A stretch of DNA of 64,000 bases from Aurantimicrobium minutum (GTDB taxonomy: Bacteria > Actinomycetota > Actinomycetes > Actinomycetales > Microbacteriaceae): the NCBI RefSeq assembly GCF_029894165.1, contig NZ_JARXXU010000001.1, positions 496,001 to 560,000 on the forward strand, in the 5' to 3' direction. The notes under the pieces are model-generated. The model ran no database searches. It was not told the origin of the DNA and saw nothing but the letters and a program-made list of their open reading frames with translations. A program made the translations under genes and the position numbers. Shown in pieces: positions 1-7,038 of this stretch; the stretch's first letter is position 1, and each line of letters starts with the position of its first letter.

Positions 1-981
1 CAAGATCCGATTCAAGGAATCACGGCACTGGCAAAATCTGGTGTTTCTCTCACGGATTCTCAAAAGGGCATGATCGAATCCATGGTCGAAGCTGGCAACA
101 TGGCCGGCGCTCAAGAAGAAGTCATGAAGGCCCTAGAGACTCAATTCGGCGGAACGGCTGCAGCAACAGCAACCGGAGCAGACAGAATGTCCCAGGCATT
201 CGGAAACTTCCAAGAGACACTCGGCCTCATGGTTCTCCCTATGCTCGAAGGCTTCTCAAACTTTGCAGCTCCCGTCCTCACGTGGCTCACAGAAGCTCCC
301 GGAGCACTTACCGCGGTCTCAGTAGCTATCGGAGTTATGGCAGTGGCGTGGGCAGCTATGACACTCGCTGCATCACCATGGTTAGCTATCGGCGCAGCTA
401 TCGCGGTCATCATCGGTGGAATCATCGTTCTGATCATGAACTGGGGCACAGTGATGAACTGGCTCGGTCAGGTATTCGCTGGAGCTATCCAGGGCATCGC
501 TAACGTGTGGAACGGCTTCATCGGTTGGCTTATGCCAGGAATCAATGCTGTGGGCCAAGCCTTCAGTTCAGTTTTCAACGGCATCGGCCAGATTATTGGT
601 GGAGTGTTCCAGGGCATCGTGTGGGCCGTGAAAACCTACATCAACACCATCCTGAATCTCATCAATGGAGTCATCGATGGTCTCAATGGTGTGGGCAGTT
701 TCATCAGTAAAGCAACTGGCGGAACTATCGGTTTCAAGCTGGGTAAGATTCCACTTCTAGCTAATGGTGGAACTATCACGGGTTCTGGAACTGTCCTCGT
801 AGGCGAGAAAGGCCCCGAGCTGTTGAACCTAAACCGGGGCGCTTCTGTCGTGCCACTTGATAAGTCGAATGGTGTTACTCAACAGTTCACAATCAATAGC
901 AACGCTACGGATACCACTGCGGCTTCTCTTGAGTTTGCTCGAGCAATGCGCTTCGGCCTTGAAAGCGAGATGGGTAACTAA
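1..981 (+). CDS. Phage tail tape measure protein, C-terminal part
   Basis: The frame is open from base 1, so the gene starts left of the window and 326 codons are visible. Tape-measure proteins fill the siphophage tail tube and set its length. The visible part has a stretch of helix and small residues (FGGTAAATATG, then a Gln/Phe/Met-rich segment), hydrophobic segments at about visible residues 97-145, Gly/Trp/Ile-rich repeats to about residue 240, and a tail with LVGEKGPELLNL followed by RGASVVPL. That last motif is typical of the C-termini of actinophage and Gram-positive phage tape measures. The stop overlaps the next start as TAATG, so the two were translationally coupled. Confidence 0.8.
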   Translation, partial: QDPIQGITALAKSGVSLTDSQKGMIESMVEAGNMAGAQEEVMKALETQFGGTAAATATGADRMSQAFGNFQETLGLMVLPMLEGFSNFAAPVLTWLTEAPGALTAVSVAIGVMAVAWAAMTLAASPWLAIGAAIAVIIGGIIVLIMNWGTVMNWLGQVFAGAIQGIANVWNGFIGWLMPGINAVGQAFSSVFNGIGQIIGGVFQGIVWAVKTYINTILNLINGVIDGLNGVGSFISKATGGTIGFKLGKIPLLANGGTITGSGTVLVGEKGPELLNLNRGASVVPLDKSNGVTQQFTINSNATDTTAASLEFARAMRFGLESEMGN

Positions 982-1088
982 TGACATATTCGGTAACGCT
1001 CGCAGATAAGACTTTCTATGGTTCCGCCAATGAGTCAAATCATTGGTGGCTTGGTGCTGGCCCTCTTCACCGCTATGCGCAGAGCTAA
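981..1088 (+). CDS. Stunted tail protein, 35 aa, coupled to tape measure
   Basis: ATG at 981 overlaps the tape-measure stop (TAATG), the usual coupling of the next tail gene. In siphophages that gene normally encodes a distal tail protein of 200 residues or more. Here the frame stops at 1086-1088 after only 35 residues (MTYSVTLADKTFYG at the start). The same frame then stays open without another stop to 1361, so one nonsense codon separates this piece from the next. It is probably the remains of a truncated gene; a real small protein is less likely. Confidence 0.45.
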   Translation: MTYSVTLADKTFYGSANESNHWWLGAGPLHRYAQS

Positions 1089-1097
1089 GGCAGTCGG

Positions 1098-1361
1098 TTG
1101 GTAAGCCTAGGAAATCCCGTAGAAGCCGTTCTGGAGCGCTACGGGGACTATTTCAAGGTGCTGGGGATAACTCAGCGCCCAGTGTTCACGCCTAGTAATG
1201 ATCCAAGCCGTTTCGGTGGGCAGGTCAGTACGCTGCGTGAAGGTTTGGCGTTGGTCTTCAGTGTTGGTTATTCCGACACTGGGGACTTCCTCACCTTCCC
1301 TGCAGATGTGGGGACAGCTACGGCCTTAGGTGTTGTGGACATCCTCAGGGATACCCCGTAA
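1098..1361 (+). CDS. Hypothetical protein, 87 aa, possible 3' remnant
   Basis: This is an open frame with TTG at 1098 as a possible start and no clear ribosome binding site. It is in the same frame as the 35-residue piece ending at 1088, so it may be the downstream part of a broken gene and not an independent one. The product (LVSLGNPVEAVLERYGDYF at the start, GVVDILRDTP at the end) has no signal peptide, membrane segment or family motif I recognise. Position and strand fit a decayed tail module. Confidence 0.35.
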   Translation: MVSLGNPVEAVLERYGDYFKVLGITQRPVFTPSNDPSRFGGQVSTLREGLALVFSVGYSDTGDFLTFPADVGTATALGVVDILRDTP

Positions 1362-1435
1362 CCCATCACCCAGCTCTCCATGCTCGCTCCGCGTATAGCG
1401 CCTGCCAAGGTCTACGGGTTTTCAAGTCATATTCG

Positions 1436-1454
1436 TGGCAACAATTTGGCAACA
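1436..1454 (+). repeat. Direct repeat TGGCAACA x2, possible integrase arm sites
   Basis: TGGCAACA occurs at 1436-1443 and again at 1447-1454, 11 bases apart, about one helical turn. It lies on the phage side of the junction, about 100 bases from the tRNA fragment. Phage attachment sites carry short direct repeats bound by the N-terminal domain of tyrosine integrases, so arm sites are a reasonable guess. Confidence 0.3.
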
Positions 1455-1557
1455 CTTTTTTCAAAACCAACTAAATTCATTGGTATCCATTGGGGCTAAA
1501 ACCTATATATTTACTGGGTTTTTTGACAAGTGACCTATGCCTAAAAGGGTCTGGTTA

Positions 1558-1583
1558 GGGTTCAAATCCCACCGGGACCGCCA
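1558..1583 (+). other. tRNA 3' fragment, attR-like site
   Basis: The T-loop TTCAAAT is at 1561-1567, T-stem 3' strand CCCAC at 1568-1572, acceptor 3' strand CGGGACC at 1573-1579, discriminator G at 1580, CCA at 1581-1583. No anticodon arm or 5' acceptor strand (expected GGTCCCG) lies upstream, and the bases before GGG at 1558 do not complete the T-stem, so the core starts near 1558. The fragment is followed at once by a terminator, as at a real tRNA 3' end. An acceptor ending in GGACCGCCA suggests tRNA-Asp in actinobacteria, but the anticodon is not present to prove it. Confidence 0.7.
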
Positions 1584-1589
1584 CAGCAC

Positions 1590-1629
1590 AGCCCCCTACA
1601 TTTCCATGTTCACATGGACGTAGGGGGCT
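1590..1629 (+). terminator. Intrinsic terminator of the disrupted tRNA gene
   Basis: A 10-bp stem AGCCCCCTAC (1590-1599) pairs with GTAGGGGGCT (1620-1629), with an inner CCATG/CATGG pairing, followed by TTCTG. It is 6 bases after the CCA of the tRNA fragment, so it is the original terminator of that tRNA gene. Confidence 0.75.
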
Positions 1630-1693
1630 TTCTGCTGGTGTTAGAGGAAGCTGAAACAGAGTTTGCGCGGATTCTCACTGCATCCCGACGCAC

Positions 1694-1699
1694 TAGCGT
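1694..1699 (+). promoter_or_regulatory. -10 box TAGCGT, leaderless start of deaD
   Basis: TAGCGT is followed by 6 bases and the ATG at 1706. Transcription would begin at or next to the start codon, and no ribosome binding site is present. Confidence 0.5.
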
Positions 1700-1705
1700 T
1701 GAACT

Positions 1706-3598
1706 ATGACGTCAACTGAAACACCCGAAACAACCGAGGCAGAAACTGCTCCCGAGACCCTGAAGTTCTCCGAACTGGGGTTGTCTGATGCAGTCCTCAA
1801 GTCTCTGAAGGATGTCGGTTACGAAATTCCTTCTGCTATCCAGGCAGCCACCATCCCCATTCTCCTTGAGGGCAAAGACGTGGTCGGGCTTGCTCAGACG
1901 GGAACCGGAAAGACCGCAGCTTTTGCGTTGCCGATTCTCTCGCGCTTAGATCTGTCCCAGAAGAGCCCTCAAGCACTTATTCTTGCCCCTACCCGTGAAC
2001 TAGCACTCCAGGTCTGTGAAGCATTCGAGAAATATGCCTCACACATGAAGGGCGTTCATGTTCTTCCTGTCTATGGTGGTCAGGGTTACGGTGTTCAACT
2101 TTCTGCACTGCGCCGCGGTGTTCACATCGTGGTGGGTACTCCCGGACGCATCATGGATCACTTGGAAAAGGGCACCCTTGATCTCACCGAGTTGAAGTAC
2201 CTCGTGCTCGACGAGGCTGACGAGATGCTCAAGATGGGCTTTGCCGAGGACGTGGAGACGATTCTTGCGGACACTCCTTCGGATAAGCAGGTTGCTCTGT
2301 TCTCGGCAACCATGCCCGCCCAGATTCGCCGTATCTCCAAGCAATATCTCAACGAGCCCGAAGAGATCACGATCAAGAACAAGACCACCACGTCGTCGAC
2401 GATCACTCAGCGGTACCTCATGGTCTCCTACCCCCAGAAGGTGGATGCGCTGACCCGCATCCTCGAAGTGGAAAACTTCGAAGGCATGATCATCTTCACC
2501 CGAACCAAGAACGAAACTGAAACCCTGGCTGAGAAGCTCCGTGCGCGCGGATATTCCGCGATGGCCATTAACGGTGACGTGCCTCAGGCCACGCGTGAGC
2601 GCACCGTCGAACAGCTCAAGTCCGGCAAGCTCGACATCTTGGTCGCGACCGATGTCGCTGCCCGTGGTCTGGATGTGGAGCGCATCAGCCACGTCGTCAA
2701 CTTCGACATCCCCATTGACACGGAGTCCTATGTTCACCGCATTGGCCGCACCGGACGTGCCGGTCGCAGCGGTGCTGCGATCAGCTTCGTCACTCCTCGT
2801 GAGGGCCGCTTGCTCAATGCTATTGAGCGCGCAACCCGTCAGCCTTTGACACAGATGCAGCTACCCAGCGTGGAGGACGTCAATGTCACGCGTCTGGCTC
2901 GCTTTGACGACGCCATCACGGAGGCTCTTGCCCAGCCTGACCTTATTCTGCAGTTCCGCGAGATTGTCGGACACTACATCGAGCACCACGATGTCCCTGA
3001 AGCCGACGTTGCCGCAGCTCTCGCGGTGGTTGCTCAAGGAGACTCTCCGCTGCTGCTCTCCGCAGAGGACGAACGTGCTCAGCGCTACGCACGTGAAGAA
3101 CAGACGCGCAAGGAACGTGCTGAGCGTGGTGACCGAGGTGATCGTGGTGGTCGCAATGACCGCAATGATCGCGGCGGACGATCCTCACGCGATGATCGTG
3201 GTGGACGTCCCTCTCGAGACGATCGCTACGCTCGTGATGATCGACCACCCCGTGAACGTTTCAACCGCGAGGATCGCCCCGAACGTCGCCCCCGGGAGAA
3301 CAGCCAGCCCATGGGTTCTTACCGCATCGAAGTCGGTAAGCGTCACAAGGTGGAGCCCCGCCAGATTGTGGGCGCTCTTGCCAACGAGGGCGGACTGAGC
3401 CGTGAAGACTTCGGAGCGATCAAGATCCTTCCCGATCACTCCATTGTTCAGCTTCCTGCCAACCTGTCCCGTGATGTGTTCAGCAAGCTTGAGAACACCC
3501 GCATTAGTGGCAAGCTCATCGAGCTCCGCGAAGATCAGGGTGCCCCAGCTCGTCGTGACGACCGCGATGAGCGTCCCGCACGAAAGCCCCGTCACTAA
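1706..3598 (+). CDS. deaD: DEAD-box ATP-dependent RNA helicase (DeaD/CsdA type)
   Basis: 630 residues. The enzyme unwinds RNA using ATP and in bacteria acts in ribosome assembly and mRNA turnover, often in the cold. Visible motifs are AQTGTGKT (63-70, Walker A), PTRELA (95-100), TPGR (145-148), DEAD (169-172), SAT (200-202), ARGLD (319-323) and HRIGRTGR (344-351). After the helicase core comes an Arg/Asp/Gly-rich stretch at about 475-540 with repeated RNDR, RDDR and RGDR units, then a DbpA-like RNA-binding domain (SYRIEVGKRHKVEPRQIVGA). This arrangement matches actinobacterial DeaD. Family assignment is firm; substrate RNAs are not known. Confidence 0.93.
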   Translation: MTSTETPETTEAETAPETLKFSELGLSDAVLKSLKDVGYEIPSAIQAATIPILLEGKDVVGLAQTGTGKTAAFALPILSRLDLSQKSPQALILAPTRELALQVCEAFEKYASHMKGVHVLPVYGGQGYGVQLSALRRGVHIVVGTPGRIMDHLEKGTLDLTELKYLVLDEADEMLKMGFAEDVETILADTPSDKQVALFSATMPAQIRRISKQYLNEPEEITIKNKTTTSSTITQRYLMVSYPQKVDALTRILEVENFEGMIIFTRTKNETETLAEKLRARGYSAMAINGDVPQATRERTVEQLKSGKLDILVATDVAARGLDVERISHVVNFDIPIDTESYVHRIGRTGRAGRSGAAISFVTPREGRLLNAIERATRQPLTQMQLPSVEDVNVTRLARFDDAITEALAQPDLILQFREIVGHYIEHHDVPEADVAAALAVVAQGDSPLLLSAEDERAQRYAREEQTRKERAERGDRGDRGGRNDRNDRGGRSSRDDRGGRPSRDDRYARDDRPPRERFNREDRPERRPRENSQPMGSYRIEVGKRHKVEPRQIVGALANEGGLSREDFGAIKILPDHSIVQLPANLSRDVFSKLENTRISGKLIELREDQGAPARRDDRDERPARKPRH

Positions 3599-3615
3599 TC
3601 ACGAGGAGCAACGCC

Positions 3616-3969
3616 ATGCATAAGTCACTGTTTTGGGTTTATCTGGTGTTCTCGATTATCGGACTCGTCACGGCGTGGATCTTTAACGGCCTGGCAGTGA
3701 TGAATAACCAGGACTACATGGCTGCGTGGTTTGGCACGGCCGTGGACTGGGTGCTTTCGGGAGACTTCACTATCGTGGCCATTGCTGTGGTGGTGTTCAT
3801 GATCACGGAAGCTCGCCGTCTGAAGATGAAGCGTGTGTGGCTTTACATTCTGTTGTCCGCAGTGACCGCGTTAGCTTTCACTTTCCCGCTGTTTATGGCG
3901 ATGCGGGAGCGCAAGCTGGCTCTGGTTTCTTTTGCGAGTGCCGATGGCACTGGTTCGACGAAACCTTAG
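3616..3969 (+). CDS. DUF2834-type small membrane protein
   Basis: 117 residues with three hydrophobic segments at about 6-28, 52-70 and 77-99 and a short charged tail. The start segment (MHKSLFWVYLVFSIIGLV) and the WF.G...NG and DFTIVAIAVV...MI.EARRL patterns resemble the DUF2834 family of unknown function. It lies 17 bases after deaD with GAGGAG before the ATG, so it is probably cotranscribed. No function can be assigned. Confidence 0.7.
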   Translation: MHKSLFWVYLVFSIIGLVTAWIFNGLAVMNNQDYMAAWFGTAVDWVLSGDFTIVAIAVVVFMITEARRLKMKRVWLYILLSAVTALAFTFPLFMAMRERKLALVSFASADGTGSTKP

Positions 3970-4050
3970 TCGTGTAACAACGTGAAGTTCGCGGGGTCTT
4001 CGCTCTCTGGGAGTATTCCGAGAATTGGGTGACTGCGAGGCTGACGAGCG

Positions 4051-4056
4051 TACTCT
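4051..4056 (+). promoter_or_regulatory. -10 box TACTCT, leaderless start at 4063
   Basis: TACTCT, then 6 bases (GCAGGT), then the ATG of the zinc-ribbon-like gene. Confidence 0.5.
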
Positions 4057-4062
4057 GCAGGT

Positions 4063-4362
4063 ATGAACACACATCGAGACCCCGAAACTGGCACAGCAGA
4101 CAGCGCTTTCATGCGGTTTTACGACTGGATGAATGAGAAACTGTATCCCCTCTTGGGTCCAGCAGATCTCAGCCCTTACGCTCCCGCACTAGATCAGTCC
4201 CTGGCAGCACTGTGTCCGCTGTGTCAACACCCCATGGCGGAGCACTATTTCGATCGCTCTACGTCCGATGTTGTCCTGTATTGCCCCGCCGAAGAGCAGG
4301 CAAATCCTCTCGCACAAGCCCCACTCGATGAGTGGGGAAGAACGAAAAAGATCGACGGATAG
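4063..4362 (+). CDS. Small protein with zinc-ribbon-like Cys/His cluster
   Basis: 99 residues. Cys51, Cys54 and Cys74 with His56 and His61 (CPLCQHPMAEH, later LYCP) look like a small metal-binding knuckle. The rest is acidic or hydrophobic with no membrane segment. I do not recognise a named family. It stands alone between the helicase unit and the leftward nitroreductase gene. Metal binding is inferred from residue spacing only. Confidence 0.6.
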   Translation: MNTHRDPETGTADSAFMRFYDWMNEKLYPLLGPADLSPYAPALDQSLAALCPLCQHPMAEHYFDRSTSDVVLYCPAEEQANPLAQAPLDEWGRTKKIDG

Positions 4363-4428
4363 TGCAACTGTCCCGACAAGATTTCCTTCGCCCCTCCAGT
4401 TAGCCTCACGTGGTGAGGCTAACTGTGG

Positions 4429-5286
4429 TTAACGCGAATCTAAACCTTGCTTCGCGAGCTCTGCCTGCATCTTGTCCCGGCCTTTCATGCCGGCCACATA
4501 ACCCAGGCGACGCACAATGGATCTAATCCAGCTGGCGTTGGCCACACCCTGTTCAGCGAAGTAGTCGCGGTAGGTGTTTTCGTAGGTGGCCACTCCGGGT
4601 TTCCAGGCCTCGGTGTTGTAGATCTCGTGATGAAGCACCGTCTCCAGCGGAAGGCGCGGCTTGACGCCGGTTCCTTCTGAGGGATCAGGGTGGCCAATGC
4701 TCATGCCCAGTGCAGGAAATGCCCCCTGGGGAATGCCCAGTTCAGCGCTGATTCCTTCGGGGTTGTTGCGCAAAGTTCCCACATAGACGCCGCCGAGGCC
4801 GAGTGATTCTGCAGCGAGGAGTGCATTCTGGGAGGCAATGCCGATATCGGTGAACGAGACCAGTGTGTTCTCGAGGAACCCCATGTCTTCAGGGCTGACG
4901 CCCTGCGACAGGATGACTTGTTCTGCACGGTAGTAATCAGCAACCCACACCAAGAACACGGCGCACTCTTCGACATAGCCGAGGTTGCCCATGGCTGCGC
5001 GGCCACCGAGTAGTTCACTGATGCGCTTCAACCTGTCCTTGTCGCGGATGGCGATCACGGTCCAGGTTTGGGTGATGGAAGAGCTCGATGCTGACTGCGC
5101 TGCGGTGATGATGAGATCGAGGTCATGATCGCTGAGGGGTTCGCTCGTGTATTTACGCACGGACTTGTGGCGAAGCATGAGGGCGAGTGTCTCGTTGAGG
5201 GTTTCGTCGCCGTGAGGGTAGCTAGCGCGATAGCGCGCCTGGGCGAGGGTGCGAAGGGAAGTTTCGTTGTCATCGACATGCGTCAT
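4429..5286 (-). CDS. NADPH-dependent FMN oxidoreductase, nitroreductase family
   Basis: 285 residues, like NfrA/NfsA-type enzymes that use NAD(P)H and FMN to reduce nitro compounds, quinones or free flavin. Visible family marks are the N-terminal RHKSVRKYTSEPLSD (FMN-phosphate-binding Arg/Ser region), SSSSITQTWTVIAI, the central DIGIASQNALLAAESLGLG helix, and GMSIGHPDP in the C-terminal half. The ATG at 5286 is supported by a -10 box 6 bases upstream. The natural substrate cannot be read from the sequence. Confidence 0.85.
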   Translation of the reverse strand: MTHVDDNETSLRTLAQARYRASYPHGDETLNETLALMLRHKSVRKYTSEPLSDHDLDLIITAAQSASSSSITQTWTVIAIRDKDRLKRISELLGGRAAMGNLGYVEECAVFLVWVADYYRAEQVILSQGVSPEDMGFLENTLVSFTDIGIASQNALLAAESLGLGGVYVGTLRNNPEGISAELGIPQGAFPALGMSIGHPDPSEGTGVKPRLPLETVLHHEIYNTEAWKPGVATYENTYRDYFAEQGVANASWIRSIVRRLGYVAGMKGRDKMQAELAKQGLDSR

Positions 5287-5292
5287 AGCTTC

Positions 5293-5298
5293 AGCCTA
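5293..5298 (-). promoter_or_regulatory. -10 box TAGGCT, leaderless start at 5286
   Basis: On the minus strand TAGGCT is followed by 6 bases (GAAGCT) and the ATG of the nitroreductase gene. No ribosome binding site is seen. Confidence 0.5.
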
Positions 5299-5404
5299 AA
5301 TGTTTGTGTCAGAAGGGTAAGTGAATATGATTTCTTCACACCTCATGTCTTTTCTTCGCACCCATGCAGAGAGAACAGTGTGGCCTAAAGAATTGGAAAA
5401 TCTC

Positions 5405-5767
5405 ATGCGCGAAGACATTTACTGGATTGCCAGCGGAAACATCAAGCCGGGCAAGTATGAGGAGTTCCTCACCGTCATTGAACAGATGGCACAGGTGACC
5501 CGTGACGAAGAAGGCTCTATTTCTTACGAGTTCAACGTCAACGAGGACCACACCGTTGTGCAGGTGTTTGAACACTTCCGTGACGATGCCGCCGCAGTTC
5601 ACCACTTGACGGTGACACTTCCCCTGTTCGGTGAAGCATATGGCGAAACCGCCAGCATTGATGGTCTTGTGGTCTATGGCGCCCCACAGGGTGAAGCAAA
5701 AGAGATCCTCGACAGCCTCGGATCTGTTTATCTCCGCCCGGTTGGCGGGTTCACCGCCAAGCCTTAA
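5405..5767 (+). CDS. Antibiotic biosynthesis monooxygenase-domain protein (putative quinol monooxygenase)
   Basis: 120 residues from ATG 5405. The frame is open from 5321, but the ABM fold begins only at REDIYWIASGNIKPGKYEEF, so the later start is chosen. ABM proteins are dimeric ferredoxin-like alpha-beta barrels that oxidise quinol-like compounds without cofactor, or have other small-molecule roles. The core EEGSISYEFNVNED and VVQVFEHFRDDAAAVHHL matches the family. The stop codon overlaps that of the leftward gene at 5764. Confidence 0.75.
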   Translation: MREDIYWIASGNIKPGKYEEFLTVIEQMAQVTRDEEGSISYEFNVNEDHTVVQVFEHFRDDAAAVHHLTVTLPLFGEAYGETASIDGLVVYGAPQGEAKEILDSLGSVYLRPVGGFTAKP

Positions 5768-6228
5768 GGCTTATTCTTGGGTGCCCGATCGAAATAGAGC
5801 GAGAGAGCGCCAAAAGAACCTGCCAGGACCAGAGCCACAAGGGAGAGCGCAAAGGTTGTTGAGCTGAGACCCAAAATAGCTACCGTACCAACCAAAACCA
5901 AAGTTGCTAACACTCTGGCTACGTGAGCACCAAAAGGGTTCCGCGCATAGGCCTTAGTGGATTGGTGGGACTTGGGGGCAGTGGCGGGGGGTAGCTCGGT
6001 GGTTTCGGCCTGCAGCAGGCTTGCGGCGAATTGTGAACTGCGTCGCAGATTTTGTGAACGTATTTTTGCGTAGAAATCTTCAGAATTTAGACCCGAGTAG
6101 TGGGAATACTCTGTTTGGTATTCTGGCCGTTTCCGCATTGAGTTTCGAAATTTGAAGGCGTCCAATTCTTCATCGAACAGGGGGTCAGACAAGCCAGGTC
6201 TCTGACCTTCTTCGTTCTCTGTCGACAT
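5764..6228 (-). CDS. Hypothetical membrane protein with long polar N-terminus
   Basis: 154 residues from ATG 6228 (MSTENEEGQ), preceded by GGGGGAG. An upstream start at 6279 is possible but less well supported. The first 100 residues are polar and rich in Ser/Arg/Glu; two hydrophobic segments near the C-terminus (VARVLATLVLVGTVAILGL and ALSLVALVLAGSFGALSLY) form a membrane hairpin. This layout resembles small actinobacterial envelope proteins of unknown role. It converges on the monooxygenase gene with a 4-base overlap. Confidence 0.65.
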   Translation of the reverse strand: MSTENEEGQRPGLSDPLFDEELDAFKFRNSMRKRPEYQTEYSHYSGLNSEDFYAKIRSQNLRRSSQFAASLLQAETTELPPATAPKSHQSTKAYARNPFGAHVARVLATLVLVGTVAILGLSSTTFALSLVALVLAGSFGALSLYFDRAPKNKP

Positions 6229-6370
6229 GACTCCCCCATGAAGTTGTACTTCTGGATTAACGATAACAGGAGGAAACACCCCTCACATACGAGGAAAGCA
6301 CCTGGATCCGATTATTGGGAATTCGCGTGACCTAGAACTGAATGCCCCCACATTCCGATAGAAATAGGTC

Positions 6371-6910
6371 ATGAGTGTGAGAACCCCTGATCCCAATTCC
6401 GGCTGGTTGAGTGATGATGAACTCGCCGTCATCCGAAAAAGACTCCCACTGCTTTATGTCGAGGCCGTCCCGGTCCGCGTTGACGGTCTGGGAATTATTA
6501 CCGAAGTGGGACTTTTACTTCGAGCTAATTCCTCTGGAGAGATGACCCGTTCGATCGTGTCTGGGCGTGTGATGTTTGGTGAAACACTTCGAGATGCGCT
6601 ATTTCGTCATCTTGAAAAAGATTTGGGACCCATGGCCTTCCCTCTTCTTCCAGCTAGCCCGCTTCCCTGTCATGTTGCTGAGTATTTCCCCCTTCCAGGA
6701 ATTTCGGCATACACCGACGAACGTCAACATGCTGTTTCGATGGTTTATGTGGTTCCGGTAACAGGCTCATGTGATCCTCGCCAGGATGCTCTAGAGATTT
6801 CTTGGCTCACTCCTCAGGAAGCTGTCAGTCCTTCTGTGTTGGGTGAGATGGTAGGTGGCCGTGCCGCACTCCTGAAAGCGGCATTGGCTTCAGCAGGAGT
6901 GCTCACCTAG
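6371..6910 (+). CDS. Nudix-like protein with degenerate Nudix box (DUF4916 type)
   Basis: 179 residues. The overall pattern and the segment GRVMFGETLRDALFRHLEKD, followed by LG, resemble a Nudix hydrolase box (GX5EX7REUXEEXGU). The REUXEE core reads RHLEKD, so two of the metal-binding acidic positions are changed. The start (NSGWLSDDELAVIRKRLPLLYVEAVPVRV) fits the DUF4916 group of actinobacteria. Hydrolase activity is doubtful; nucleotide binding without catalysis is an option. It is followed by the coiled-coil pair on the same strand. Confidence 0.65.
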   Translation: MSVRTPDPNSGWLSDDELAVIRKRLPLLYVEAVPVRVDGLGIITEVGLLLRANSSGEMTRSIVSGRVMFGETLRDALFRHLEKDLGPMAFPLLPASPLPCHVAEYFPLPGISAYTDERQHAVSMVYVVPVTGSCDPRQDALEISWLTPQEAVSPSVLGEMVGGRAALLKAALASAGVLT

Positions 6911-6931
6911 AAGAAAATACGCCCTCGATTG

Positions 6932-6969
6932 TGAGGGATAAACTCTTGCACTCCGCACCTTATCCCTCA
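6932..6969 (+). repeat. 10-bp perfect inverted repeat upstream of coiled-coil genes
   Basis: TGAGGGATAA (6932-6941) and TTATCCCTCA (6960-6969) are perfect inverted copies with an 18-base loop. The repeat ends 21 bases before a TATACT -10 box. No T-run follows, so an operator is as likely as a terminator. Confidence 0.5.
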
Positions 6970-6990
6970 ATTTCGACAAGAAACCGGCCA

Positions 6991-6996
6991 TATACT
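6991..6996 (+). promoter_or_regulatory. Candidate -10 box TATACT for the coiled-coil pair
   Basis: TATACT gives a predicted start near 7003, with AAAGGA before the GTG at 7039. No good -35 box at 17 bases; TTCGAC at 6972-6977 is too close. Confidence 0.4.
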
Positions 6997-7038
6997 GAGA
7001 GAGATTATTTATTCTGGTCGATTTGGCGAAAGGACACC

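Larger units (their letters stand above)
1..1583 (+). mobile_element. Right end of a prophage or prophage remnant
   Basis: The stretch holds the end of a phage tape-measure gene, a stunted tail gene, about 200 bases without genes, and then a displaced tRNA 3' end followed by the host terminator. Integrases of many phages use the 3' half of tRNA genes, so the tRNA fragment is read as the attachment site at the distal end. The left part (integrase, capsid genes, rebuilt tRNA) is outside the window. The genes expected after the tape measure (distal tail, tail fibre, lysis) are missing, which suggests deletion. Whether the element can still be induced cannot be judged here. Confidence 0.7.
1362..1705 (+). 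other. Intergenic: phage-host junction and deaD promoter
   Basis: This 344-base stretch has no gene. In order it holds two TGGCAACA repeats (1436-1454), an A/T-rich part, the tRNA 3' fragment (1558-1583), the terminator (1590-1629), and the -10 box of the helicase gene (1694-1699). Confidence 0.6.

Noticed and set aside
1558-1583. A complete tRNA gene
   Set aside because: No anticodon arm, D arm or 5' acceptor strand precedes it.
3100-3300. Possible tandem DNA repeat or CRISPR-like array in deaD
   Set aside because: The repeats code the irregular Arg/Asp/Gly segment of the helicase, with no uniform repeat or spacer length.
6931-7038. GTG at 6931 as the start of coiled-coil protein A
   Set aside because: It lies within the inverted repeat and upstream of the TATACT promoter; GTG 7039 has a ribosome binding site and aligns with the paralog.
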